Shown piece after piece: positions 9,363 through 17,822 of a stretch of 64,000 nt of DNA (position 1 is the first letter of the stretch; the number at the start of each line of letters is the position of its first letter). The DNA comes from Erysipelotrichaceae bacterium (GTDB lineage Bacteria; Bacillota_I; Bacilli_A; RFN20; CAG-826). The stretch lies in assembly GCA_015059185.1 (NCBI GenBank), contig SVAY01000005.1:36450-100449 (forward strand). The letters run 5' to 3'. The translations under genes were made by a program, and so were the position numbers. Under the pieces are notes generated by a model. The model saw only the letters and a list, made by a program, of their open reading frames with translations. It searched no databases and was not told the origin of the DNA.

Positions 9363-12300
9363 ATGTTTTTATCTAAATTAGCTCTTTATGGTGGTGTGGC
9401 TGGCACATTCTTTGCTGTCAGTGCATTCTCCACTGTCCAAATTACCAAACAAATAAATAAAATTCCTGTTCCTAACGAAGTTGAAAGCGAGGAAGACGAG
9501 GAAGAAGAATTATTTGTCCGTCAAATGAGTGATACTGAAAAGTTCATCAATTCATTAACTGCTTTCGGTAACATGGAAGGTAACTTAAATGTTAATGTCA
9601 CTAAAGGTGATTATACTTTAGCCATTAATGGTGATGTCTTTGTCTCTATGGAGAGTATGGATAACATCATGTTTGATGCTTCTTTAGCAGTTACTACCTT
9701 AGGACATACATTTAATATTGGTGCAACTTATATTGATAACACCGTATTTGCTACTATCGAAGGTAATAACTTAAAACTTAAGACCAGCGATATTAATGAA
9801 ATCACTTCTTTATTCTCTACCATGGAATCTTCCATTGAACTTCCAGATACATTTAAAAATATCGATACCAATTCATTAATCACTAACTTAAGTGCAATGA
9901 AAGCAGAAAAAGGTGAAGATAAAATCACTTATACCTGCAACTTAATTGAAGGTATTCCTCCAATCATTTTTACAAGCGATCTTGATTACAACATGACTGG
10001 AGTATCCTTATCTAACTTTGAAATTGAAGGATTTAAGATCAATGTTAATGCTACTACTAAGATCTTAGGTAAAGGACATAATAGAGTTACTAATCCAGAA
10101 ACAAGTGAAAAAGTATATACCGATGTCTCTAGCTACTTCAGTGTCATTAAGCAAGTTAATAACTTAATCAACACCCAAGAAGCTGGCTTAACATATAACG
10201 TTAACTTAACTAAAGGTAGTAGTTCCTTAATCAGTACAACTGGTAACGCGAATGTCAGACTCAAAAACGGATTAGATTTAGTAGTTAACGGTCAACTCAA
10301 TAATAGTGATAATTCTAAACACGTTAATTACACCTTAGGTTATCAAAACAATAATGCTTTCCTTAACTTTAATGATTTAATCAAAGTTTATTATGATGTG
10401 AATAACTTCTCTAACTTAAAGAGCAGTATCAAGGCTTTAATCAATAATCCAGATATTGCTACTTTAGTCTCTAATCTTGAAAGCATTGAACTTCCTATCA
10501 TTAAGATGATTAATGAAAAAGACTATAACGGATTAATTGATAACTATAAGGGCTTATTCTTAAGCAAAGATCAAATCAAATTATCCGTTTCTAATTCTTT
10601 ATTCAGCAACGATTCTTCTAATATCGATATCGTCATTAACTTAAATGAAAACGGTATCAAAGATGTGAACATCTCTAACCTTAGATATAGTGATTATGCT
10701 TTATCATTAAGTGTTGCTATTAATGAATACAATAATGAGGTTATTGATTTATCTACATATAGAAACGTCTCTAATATTGATAAGATCATCGATCAAGTTA
10801 ACAAATTAATCACCGATAAGAGCTTCAACATTACCATCAACAACTTAAGTTATGGTGATTTAAGTGTTAACGGTTATATCCAAGTCGACTTAATTAATAA
10901 GATTTATCAAGCTGATGTTTCTATCAATAAAGAATATATCAATGAAGATGATGAAGTTGCTTATCATACCTACCACATTAGACTTGATACAGATGCGACT
11001 AACTACTACTTAGCCTATAACGATGAAAAGGCTAATAGTGATGTGAAAGTTGCTATTAGTAAAGATAGCGTTACAAGCATTATCACTGATGTTAAAAACT
11101 TCTTAGTTAACAAAGACAGTGAATTAATGAATTTAGCAAGTTATCTCCTTGATAAATTTAACGTTAATATCGTCTTACCAGAAATTAAAATAGACACTAA
11201 TATCAACGTCTTAGACCTCTTATTTGAAGACTATATTAAGAGTGTTGATATGAATAATGAATTAAGTGTTAATATCGTCGTTAATGGTTCTAAACTTGCT
11301 TTAGATAGCGATATCAATTTAGCGATTGGTTTAAATGAAGATTCCACTATCTCAGGATTAAGTGGAAATCTTGAAATTAATGCTAAAAACTTAGAATTTA
11401 ATGTAAATCTCAACGATTTTAATAAAAATATCGCTCCATTCGACGCCAGTGAAAAGGCTCCTTATATCGTAAATGGTAACGCTAATGAGGGTGGCTGGAT
11501 TGGTATGAGTGATATCTCTAATACGGTCAAATATGTGACCACTTTAGATAACGAAACTCAATTAGCGATCAGTAACCAAGTTAAAGACATTATTGAAAAC
11601 AAACAAGTCGGTGTTAACTACGATATCAACGTCTTTAAGAAAGCGAATAATTCTAACGAACTCATCTTCAATATGAACGGTGATTTAGACCTCAAAATTA
11701 ATGATGTTAATGATATCAATTCTTACCTCATTAGTTTAAGTGGAAACATGATTAATGAAGATGAACTTAAAGCTCTTGATTCTAACGTTGATATCAAGCT
11801 TTATGAAGGTAAATTATATTTCAACTATAACGATAAACTTAAACTCGCTTATGGTATTGATGACATCAAAGATTTAGTCTCAATCATTAAGAGCAAGATT
11901 ACCAATAATACCACAACTGAAGTGAGTGAAGTATTAAATCAACTCTTCCCATCTGGAGGTGATACTAGTACTGCTCCACTTATCTCTATCATCAATAATA
12001 AGAACTATGCTTCTATCATCAACTACTATAAGGGTGCCTATATTGATAACGATAATAAACTTAATGTTGTCATTGATGGTAGCTTAATTGGTAACGCTAA
12101 TACCGATATCGTTATTAAACTTAAAGCGGATAATAACGGCATCTCTAACATCACTCTTAACGGTGTCTATGCTTTAGGTTATACCTTAGACTTCAACTTA
12201 GACTTCACCTCTTATCGTGATGTTACAATGAGCGAAGAAGAAAAAGCTTCTTACACAGACTTAAAATATATCAATAACATCTTTGATAAAGTTGCTAACT

Positions 12301-13835
12301 TAGTGAACAAAGATAAATTCGCTTTAACTCTTAATGGTAACTTAAACCTTGGTAAAGGCGATATCGCTATTAATGGTAATAGCTACGTTTCTTTAGGTGA
12401 ATCTAACGACTTTGGTGTGGCTGAACTTAATATCATAAATAACAACAAAACACATAACGTAAAAATTGATGTTAATAGAAATAAAGTGAGTAAAGATGCA
12501 ACTCAAGAAGAAAAAGATAACGCTTTAAGAACAAGCGAAGTCTTATTCAGTTATAACAAACACCTTAATGGTTCACTTAACTTAAAATCCTTAACTGAAA
12601 CATTTGATTTAATTAAGACCTTAGCAAGTGATGGCAACCCATTACTCGATAAGATCAAAGGTTTATTAACTAGAGATACTACTGAATCCACCATCACTAA
12701 GATTATGAACGGTGAACCAGAAGCCATCCTTTATGATAACTCTTTAGAAGCCATTAATTATGACGTTGATGCTTTAGGTTATCACTATGACATCGTCCTT
12801 AACGGTAACCTCCTTAAGAGTGATGAAGAAGATACAGTAGAACCAATTCACATTTATATCAATTTAGACGATAATCATGAATTCACCGGTATTGGTATTA
12901 AGGGTAGACTCAACACTTATACCTTAGATATCGATTTAGGTATTGAAGAAGCTAGTAGTAACACTATGTCATGGAATAGATTAACTAAGAATAGTAGTTA
13001 TTATGACTTCTCCGATATTAAGACCTTAGTAGAATATTTATTTAACACTGGCACCAAGAAAGACTTCTCTTTAAGTGGCACAATCTCCGCTAATGTCATC
13101 GACATCTTCAGTGTTGCCAACATTAATATGAACGCTAAAGTCCATATTGATAGCAACAATAAGACAACCGCTGTTATTGAGATTAACAACATTCCTCAAA
13201 TCAGTTACTTGTTAGGTGCCATTAAAGTAAGTGATGATGACTGGGATTACCGTAAAACCACCATCTACTTAACTGATGAAGAAGTGTATATCTATGTCTA
13301 TTACTATGATGATTATACTAACTGGGGCGACTGGGCGAAAACATATCGCAAGACAACAACTAAATGGGTCAAGCTCTCTATGAGTGAATTTGCTGATGAT
13401 ATTGCATATTATTTAGTCAACTACTCATTAGGTGTAACTACAGGTAGTATTGCTGGCAAAAGTTTAGATATGAGAAATCAAACTTCAAGCTCTGATAAAG
13501 ATATTGATTATTCAAAGATCTTATCTAGCTATAACTTTACTAATAACGGCACTCCAACATGGACACTTGGTATTAACTTAGCTGAACTTGCTGGAAGCAA
13601 TATGCTAGATACATTAAACGCTACAATTACTGGCAATAATGATACCAAGTTATTAAGCAGCGTCCATGCTTCTACAGCGTTAGCAGGTTTAGTTAACGCT
13701 ACAATCGATGCTTCCTTAGATAGTACTGATTATATTGGCGATACTACAGTGAATGCTATCAACGCTTATCTCGAAGCACATAAAACCGATACCAATAAAC
13801 ATTCATATTCAAACGTTACTGATGTGAAGAAATAA
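9363..13835 (+). CDS. Giant surface protein with about six internal repeats
   Basis: 1490 residues with an N-terminal signal/anchor segment (about 5-26), an acidic linker (about 38-52, EEDEEEE) and a long extracellular region of roughly 200-260-residue repeats. Each repeat opens with a short helix and a beta segment of the form xxQVNxLIxxKxxxxxxNxxxxxGxLxxNGxxxVxL; openings are seen near residues 61, 260, 475, 735, 973 and 1221. Composition is dominated by Asn, Asp, Ser, Leu and Ile with no Cys. There is no LPXTG sorting signal, so it is held by the N-terminal segment. It lies in an operon with the smaller membrane-anchored protein upstream. Function unknown; the repeats suggest adhesion or a lipoprotein-like barrel array. 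Confidence 0.75.
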   Translation: MFLSKLALYGGVAGTFFAVSAFSTVQITKQINKIPVPNEVESEEDEEEELFVRQMSDTEKFINSLTAFGNMEGNLNVNVTKGDYTLAINGDVFVSMESMDNIMFDASLAVTTLGHTFNIGATYIDNTVFATIEGNNLKLKTSDINEITSLFSTMESSIELPDTFKNIDTNSLITNLSAMKAEKGEDKITYTCNLIEGIPPIIFTSDLDYNMTGVSLSNFEIEGFKINVNATTKILGKGHNRVTNPETSEKVYTDVSSYFSVIKQVNNLINTQEAGLTYNVNLTKGSSSLISTTGNANVRLKNGLDLVVNGQLNNSDNSKHVNYTLGYQNNNAFLNFNDLIKVYYDVNNFSNLKSSIKALINNPDIATLVSNLESIELPIIKMINEKDYNGLIDNYKGLFLSKDQIKLSVSNSLFSNDSSNIDIVINLNENGIKDVNISNLRYSDYALSLSVAINEYNNEVIDLSTYRNVSNIDKIIDQVNKLITDKSFNITINNLSYGDLSVNGYIQVDLINKIYQADVSINKEYINEDDEVAYHTYHIRLDTDATNYYLAYNDEKANSDVKVAISKDSVTSIITDVKNFLVNKDSELMNLASYLLDKFNVNIVLPEIKIDTNINVLDLLFEDYIKSVDMNNELSVNIVVNGSKLALDSDINLAIGLNEDSTISGLSGNLEINAKNLEFNVNLNDFNKNIAPFDASEKAPYIVNGNANEGGWIGMSDISNTVKYVTTLDNETQLAISNQVKDIIENKQVGVNYDINVFKKANNSNELIFNMNGDLDLKINDVNDINSYLISLSGNMINEDELKALDSNVDIKLYEGKLYFNYNDKLKLAYGIDDIKDLVSIIKSKITNNTTTEVSEVLNQLFPSGGDTSTAPLISIINNKNYASIINYYKGAYIDNDNKLNVVIDGSLIGNANTDIVIKLKADNNGISNITLNGVYALGYTLDFNLDFTSYRDVTMSEEEKASYTDLKYINNIFDKVANLVNKDKFALTLNGNLNLGKGDIAINGNSYVSLGESNDFGVAELNIINNNKTHNVKIDVNRNKVSKDATQEEKDNALRTSEVLFSYNKHLNGSLNLKSLTETFDLIKTLASDGNPLLDKIKGLLTRDTTESTITKIMNGEPEAILYDNSLEAINYDVDALGYHYDIVLNGNLLKSDEEDTVEPIHIYINLDDNHEFTGIGIKGRLNTYTLDIDLGIEEASSNTMSWNRLTKNSSYYDFSDIKTLVEYLFNTGTKKDFSLSGTISANVIDIFSVANINMNAKVHIDSNNKTTAVIEINNIPQISYLLGAIKVSDDDWDYRKTTIYLTDEEVYIYVYYYDDYTNWGDWAKTYRKTTTKWVKLSMSEFADDIAYYLVNYSLGVTTGSIAGKSLDMRNQTSSSDKDIDYSKILSSYNFTNNGTPTWTLGINLAELAGSNMLDTLNATITGNNDTKLLSSVHASTALAGLVNATIDASLDSTDYIGDTTVNAINAYLEAHKTDTNKHSYSNVTDVKK

Positions 13836-13842
13836 ACATAAT

Positions 13843-13866
13843 GCCCACCGATAAGATGGGCTTTTA
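13843..13866 (+). terminator. Probable weak terminator
   Basis: A GCCCA/TGGGC stem with a nine-base loop is followed by four T, just after the giant surface protein gene. Confidence 0.55.
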
Positions 13867-13887
13867 AATGTTTGCGTTTTACTAAGC

Positions 13888-14172
13888 TTATTTAAATAAA
13901 TCAGAATGTGTTCCGGTTCTAATAAGATATAAGATTAAGTTTTCTTCAGAGTATTTGTATACAAGCAACCAATTAGGTTCTATATGTAATTCTCTACAAT
14001 TAATGAAATCTTTTGATGGTGTGAGAGGATGATCTCTATACCTTTCGGGGATTACTGAACCATTTTGTAATAACGATAAAACAGTAACGAACGAATCTAA
14101 CTTCATTCCTCTTTTGATACAAGTTTTGAAATCTTTTCTAAATTTAGTTGTTTCTTTAATTGTGTAAGTCAC
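13888..14172 (-). CDS. yafQ: YafQ/RelE-type mRNA interferase toxin
   Basis: 94 residues, the usual size. The YafQ signature is present: DHPLTP, CRELHIEPNWLLVYK and the C-terminal RTGTHSDLF, which together hold the conserved His and Asp residues of the ribosome-dependent endoribonuclease site. Family members cleave translated mRNA at the A site when antitoxin is lost. It overlaps the antitoxin gene by four bases, the normal antitoxin-first order, and nothing looks degraded, so the module should be active. Confidence 0.93.
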   Translation of the reverse strand: MTYTIKETTKFRKDFKTCIKRGMKLDSFVTVLSLLQNGSVIPERYRDHPLTPSKDFINCRELHIEPNWLLVYKYSEENLILYLIRTGTHSDLFK

Positions 14173-14438
14173 TTAAGCAAGTCCTCCATGAAGTCATTAA
14201 TGTTATCAAAACCTTTGTATTGATCAGGATTCTTTTCCATTTCCTTGACTTCAGAGATTGCCTCAAGCGTTTCTTTGTTCGGGGTATCGACTTTAAGTTC
14301 AAAAGGAATACTGTTGGTTCTAATAACCTGATTATAAAAAAGAATAATAGCTGTTGTTGGTGTTAAACCAAGTTTAGAAAACACTTTTTCTGCATTAACC
14401 TTTATAGATTCATCAATTCTAATGTTGATGTTTGCCAT
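14169..14438 (-). CDS. dinJ: RelB/DinJ antitoxin
   Basis: 89 residues with an N-terminal ribbon-helix-helix DNA-binding part (MANINIRIDESIKVNAEKVFSKLGLTPTTAI in pattern) and an acidic C-terminal toxin-binding tail. It neutralises the YafQ toxin encoded four bases downstream and normally represses its own promoter. A strong promoter with an overlapping dyad lies directly upstream at 14477-14509. The ribosome site is a G-rich stretch about eight bases before the ATG. Confidence 0.92.
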   Translation of the reverse strand: MANINIRIDESIKVNAEKVFSKLGLTPTTAIILFYNQVIRTNSIPFELKVDTPNKETLEAISEVKEMEKNPDQYKGFDNINDFMEDLLK

Positions 14439-14476
14439 ACCCTTTCCCCCTTTTTATAAATCTAATCCCCAACTAT

Positions 14477-14509
14477 ATACTATATCACTATGTTGCTTAT
14501 GTCAACATA
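14477..14509 (-). promoter_or_regulatory. dinJ-yafQ promoter with overlapping operator dyad
   Basis: On the minus strand TTGACA (14500-14505) and TAGTAT (14477-14482) are separated by exactly 17 bases. An inverted repeat TATGTTG-N7-CAACATA (14489-14509) covers the -35 box, as expected for DinJ autorepression. Confidence 0.8.
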
Positions 14510-14555
14510 TTGTGTTGCTATTGTAAAATTGTATATTTTTAATCAAGCGTCTTCT

Positions 14556-14583
14556 TTGCATATACCTCTAGGGGGTATATAAT
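14556..14583 (+). promoter_or_regulatory. csoR-copA promoter with CsoR-type operator
   Basis: TTGCAT (14556-14561) and TATAAT (14578-14583) are 16 bases apart. The spacer is filled by a near-palindrome (14560-14580) with arms ATATACC and GGTATAT around a CTAGGG centre, which matches the G/C-tract operators bound by Cu-responsive CsoR repressors. Bound CsoR would block RNA polymerase; Cu(I) would release it. Confidence 0.85.
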
Positions 14584-14601
14584 AAACTCGAGGATTTAAT
14601 T

Positions 14602-14895
14602 ATGGAAGATTGCTGTAAAATAAAGAAAACTCCTAGAGATGAAGAATTAGTAAATAACTTAGAGAAACGTATCAATCGTATCTCTGGTCAACTTAATGGA
14701 GTAACAAAGATGATTAAGGAAAATAGATATTGTCACGATGTCTTAATCCAAATCGCCGCGATAGAAAGCGCGCTCAAAGAAGTTGGTTTTATCTTGCTTA
14801 AAGATCATATGACTAGCTGTGTCGTTGATGATATCAAAAATAACGACTTATCATCCTTAGAAGAAGCAATTGAATTATCAAAGAAGTTAATATGA
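14602..14895 (+). CDS. csoR: CsoR copper-sensing repressor
   Basis: 97 residues of the DUF156 four-helix family. The Cys-His-Cys copper site is visible: Cys in RYCHDV, then His and Cys in KDHMTSC. The N-terminal helix ([19 protein letters not shown]) carries the DNA-contact residues typical of the family. Its four-base overlap (ATGA) with copA and the operator-containing promoter upstream make this a self-regulated copper-efflux operon. The extra CC near the N-terminus (EDCCK) is not part of the canonical site. Confidence 0.93.
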   Translation: MEDCCKIKKTPRDEELVNNLEKRINRISGQLNGVTKMIKENRYCHDVLIQIAAIESALKEVGFILLKDHMTSCVVDDIKNNDLSSLEEAIELSKKLI

Positions 14896-17462
14896 GGATA
14901 GACGAGAAATATAAAATCACTGGAATGAGCTGCGCGGCCTGTAGTGCTCGCGTCTTTAAAGCTGTTTCTTCTATTAAAGGAGTGAAAGAAGCTAATGTTA
15001 ACTTATTAACCAATTCCATAGTCATTAGTTATGATGAGAAAGTCACTAACTCTAATAGGATTATTGAAGCGGTGAAAAAAGCTGGCTATGGAGCAGAGTT
15101 AATATCTTTAGATAACAATATTACTCCAATATCTAAAGAAGAATTAATTGATAAAGAAACACCTAGATTATTCAAAAGATTAATAGTCTCACTAATCATC
15201 CTTATACCTTTATTTTATTTAGGCATGGGATTCATGCTTAATTGGCCTCTAGGAGCCCTGAAAGATAATATATGGTTACTTAGTTTAATCGAGATGCTAT
15301 TAAGCCTTGTAATCATTATTATAAATAATAAGTTCTTTGTTTCTGGCTTTAAGGCTATTATCCATCGTTCGATGAATATGGATACTCTAGTGATGCTAGG
15401 AAGCGGAGTAGCCTTCATCTATTCATTTATCATGATGATTATGTTATGGGCTTCAAAAGATATGTCCACCCAACATATGTATATGATGAATATCTCTTTT
15501 GAAACCGCTGGTATGGTACCTACTTTAATCACTATTGGTAAGACCTTAGAGAGTTATTCTAAAGGAAAGACCACTAATTCAATTAAGGCATTAATGGATC
15601 TATCTCCTAAGACTGCTATATTAATTAAAGAAGATAAAGAAATTGAAGTAAAAGTAGAGGATATCAAACTTAATGATATCTTTATTGTGAAGCCAGGTAT
15701 GTCTATCCCAGTAGATGGAGAAGTCATTAAAGGTGAAAGCTCCGTTGATGAATCAATGTTAACTGGTGAATCCATCCCACTTGATAAGGAAGTCGGATCA
15801 CTTGTTAAAAGTGCGACTATCAATCAAAATGGTGTCTTAATATGTAAAGCTATTAGAGTAGGTAATGACACTACACTTAATCAAATCATCTCTAGTGTTG
15901 AAAAAGCCGCGAACAGTAAAGCAAAGATTTCTCAAATCGCTGATAAAGTATCAGGGATATTTGTGCCTGTCGTTGTAATTATCTCAATCATTGTTTTCTT
16001 AGGTTGGTTTATATTCGGTAAAGACTTCCTTGCTACCCATCAAGATATAGAAGCAAGCTTATTATCATATTCACTTGAAAGAGCGATAGCGGTCCTTGTG
16101 ATATCTTGTCCATGCGCTTTAGGATTAGCCACTCCAGTTGCCATTATGGTAGGAAGCGGTAAAGGAGCAAGAAACGGTATCTTATTTAAGAATGCTGAAG
16201 CGATAGAAGAAACAGGTAAAGTAAGTTATGTGATTCTAGATAAGACTGGAACAATCACTTTAGGTAAGCCAAGCGTCACTGATGTCATTAGTTATATCAA
16301 GGAAGAAGAGTTATTAGAGATTGCTTATTCTCTAGAAAATAATAGTAGTCATCCTTTAGCGTTAGCCGTGAATAATTATGCTAAAGAAAAAGGCATTAAA
16401 TCTTTAACAGTTACTGACTTTAAAAACATCTCTGGAAAAGGGTTAAGTGGGAAGGTTAATAATGAAATTGTTTTAGCAGGTAACACAAAGTTCATGACTG
16501 ATAATAATATTGATACTTCTAAATATATAAATGATATTGAAAAACTTGCAAAAGTTGGTAAAACTCCACTTATTTTTGCAAAAAACCAAGTAATTATCGG
16601 AATTATTGCAGTCAGTGATGTGATTAAAAGTGATGCAAAAGAAGCAATTACTAATATCAAGAATTTAGGTATCGTTCCTATCATGCTGACAGGTGATAAC
16701 GAATATAGTGCCTCTTATATCGCTCATCAAGTCGGAATTGATTATGTCATTAGTAACGTTCTGCCTGAAGGAAAAGAAGAAGTAATTAAGATGATTAAGA
16801 AATATGGGAAAGTCATGATGGTTGGAGATGGGATTAATGACGCGATTGCTTTAACTAGTAGTGATATCGGAATCGCTATTGGAAATGGTAACGACATCGC
16901 TATCGATTCTAGCAGTGTCGTCCTTATGAAATCTAATCTTAATGATGTATATAGCAGTATTCGTTTATCAGAATATGTATATTTAAATATTAAGGAAAAC
17001 TTATTTTGGGCATTTATCTATAACCTTGTGATGATCCCAATTGCCGCTGGTGTCTTTAGTGGGCTAGGTTTATATAAACTTGCTCCATGGATGGGAAGCG
17101 CGGCAATGGCTCTCTCTAGCGTTTTTGTCGTCCTTAACGCATTAAGAATTAATCTTTTTAATCCATATAAGAAGACCATTAGACATAAAGAAGTTAAAAT
17201 ACCAGACGAGTTAGTTTCATATAATCAATGTGACATAAATAAGAAGGAGAATAAAAATATGACTAAAGTAATTAAGATTGAAGGAATGATGTGCCAACAC
17301 TGTGTCGCACACGTTAAAGAGGCTCTAGAAGGTATTAAAGGTGTTAAATCAGTTAACGTATCACTTAACGATAACAATGCCACTTTAGAGCTTGAAAAAG
17401 AAATCAAAGATAAAGTATTTATCAAAGCCATTGAAAAAGCTGGATATAAAGTTGTGGAATAA
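14892..17462 (+). CDS. copA: P1B-type Cu(I)-exporting ATPase with a C-terminal CopZ-like domain
   Basis: 856 residues. An N-terminal heavy-metal domain (GMSCAAC, residues 11-17) is followed by eight membrane segments and the P-type ATPase core: the ion-binding CPC (SCPCALG, about 405), the phosphorylated Asp in DKTGT (about 450), the SSHPLA site (about 487) and GDGIND (about 645). It exports Cu(I) across the membrane using ATP. Unusually, a second heavy-metal domain (GMMCQHC, residues 798-804) follows the last membrane segments. A strong ribosome site and in-frame ATG sit exactly at the start of that domain, so the same gene can yield a free CopZ-sized chaperone. The domain is normally N-terminal or a separate gene. 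Confidence 0.93.
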   Translation: MRIDEKYKITGMSCAACSARVFKAVSSIKGVKEANVNLLTNSIVISYDEKVTNSNRIIEAVKKAGYGAELISLDNNITPISKEELIDKETPRLFKRLIVSLIILIPLFYLGMGFMLNWPLGALKDNIWLLSLIEMLLSLVIIIINNKFFVSGFKAIIHRSMNMDTLVMLGSGVAFIYSFIMMIMLWASKDMSTQHMYMMNISFETAGMVPTLITIGKTLESYSKGKTTNSIKALMDLSPKTAILIKEDKEIEVKVEDIKLNDIFIVKPGMSIPVDGEVIKGESSVDESMLTGESIPLDKEVGSLVKSATINQNGVLICKAIRVGNDTTLNQIISSVEKAANSKAKISQIADKVSGIFVPVVVIISIIVFLGWFIFGKDFLATHQDIEASLLSYSLERAIAVLVISCPCALGLATPVAIMVGSGKGARNGILFKNAEAIEETGKVSYVILDKTGTITLGKPSVTDVISYIKEEELLEIAYSLENNSSHPLALAVNNYAKEKGIKSLTVTDFKNISGKGLSGKVNNEIVLAGNTKFMTDNNIDTSKYINDIEKLAKVGKTPLIFAKNQVIIGIIAVSDVIKSDAKEAITNIKNLGIVPIMLTGDNEYSASYIAHQVGIDYVISNVLPEGKEEVIKMIKKYGKVMMVGDGINDAIALTSSDIGIAIGNGNDIAIDSSSVVLMKSNLNDVYSSIRLSEYVYLNIKENLFWAFIYNLVMIPIAAGVFSGLGLYKLAPWMGSAAMALSSVFVVLNALRINLFNPYKKTIRHKEVKIPDELVSYNQCDINKKENKNMTKVIKIEGMMCQHCVAHVKEALEGIKGVKSVNVSLNDNNATLELEKEIKDKVFIKAIEKAGYKVVE
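17244..17261 (+). promoter_or_regulatory. Internal ribosome site and start codon inside copA
   Basis: AAGGAG (17244-17249) lies nine bases before an ATG (17259) that is in frame with copA at codon 790. This is as good as any ribosome site in the window and falls precisely at the boundary between the ATPase and its C-terminal heavy-metal domain. Confidence 0.7.
17259..17462 (+). CDS. copZ: CopZ-like copper chaperone from an internal start in copA
   Basis: Initiation at the internal ATG gives a 67-residue protein, the size of free CopZ, with the complete beta-alpha-beta-beta-alpha-beta heavy-metal domain and its MMCQHC copper site. CopZ carries Cu(I) to CopA and CsoR. Because the frame is continuous with copA, the fused and free forms would both be made. 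The alternative is that only the fusion exists and the ribosome site is a relic of a former separate copZ whose upstream stop was lost. The linker just before (residues 770-789, rich in Asn and Lys) looks like former intergenic sequence, which supports a recent fusion. Confidence 0.55.
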   Translation: MTKVIKIEGMMCQHCVAHVKEALEGIKGVKSVNVSLNDNNATLELEKEIKDKVFIKAIEKAGYKVVE

Positions 17463-17500
17463 TTCCACTACTAGAAATATATAGACTCACAAACAAATAA

Positions 17501-17577
17501 GTTAGTGATGACTAACATTTATATTGACATATTTTCATTATAATATTTATAATAGTTATCGGTTAGTTATGACTAAC
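17501..17577 (+). promoter_or_regulatory. feo promoter flanked by two identical metal-repressor-type dyads
   Basis: TTGACA (17524-17529) and TATAAT (17548-17553) are 18 bases apart. Two copies of GTTAGTNATGACTAAC lie just upstream of the -35 (17501-17516) and downstream of the -10 (17562-17577), centres 61 bases apart. The TTAG/CTAA half-sites resemble operators of DtxR/IdeR/MntR repressors, which fits iron control of feoAB. The regulator is not in the window. Confidence 0.75.
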
Positions 17578-17598
17578 TTAGAATAGAGGATCATCGGT

Positions 17599-17811
17599 AT
17601 GCCAATCGTTTTAGCACCTCACAATGTGGATCTCACCATCATGCGTGTAGGAACAGATCAAAAAACCAAAAAGCACTTACAATCTTTAGGCGTTATGCCA
17701 AATAGTGTGATTAAGATTATTGCCAGTGCTTATGGCAATGTCATTATTGAAGTTAAAGGGGTCAGACTTGCAATGAATAAAGAAGTTGCAACGAAGATTT
17801 TTGTCGCGTAA
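17599..17811 (+). CDS. feoA: FeoA, cytosolic SH3-like subunit of ferrous iron uptake
   Basis: 70 residues with the FeoA beta-barrel pattern: LGVMPNSVIKIIASAYGNVIIEVKG followed by the RLAMNKEVATKI ending. FeoA supports Fe2+ transport by FeoB, probably by binding its cytosolic domain. It is the first gene of the operon, transcribed from the promoter at 17524-17553, and is 11 bases from feoB, whose AGGAG ribosome site lies in that gap. Confidence 0.92.
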   Translation: MPIVLAPHNVDLTIMRVGTDQKTKKHLQSLGVMPNSVIKIIASAYGNVIIEVKGVRLAMNKEVATKIFVA

Positions 17812-17822
17812 GGAGAGGTTAT

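Noticed and set aside
17454..17468. Palindrome GTGGAATAATTCCAC as the copA terminator
   Set aside because: It overlaps the stop codon and has no T run after it.
17524..17544. TATAAT at 17539-17544 as the feo -10
   Set aside because: Only nine bases from TTGACA; the TATAAT at 17548-17553 is spaced 18 bases.
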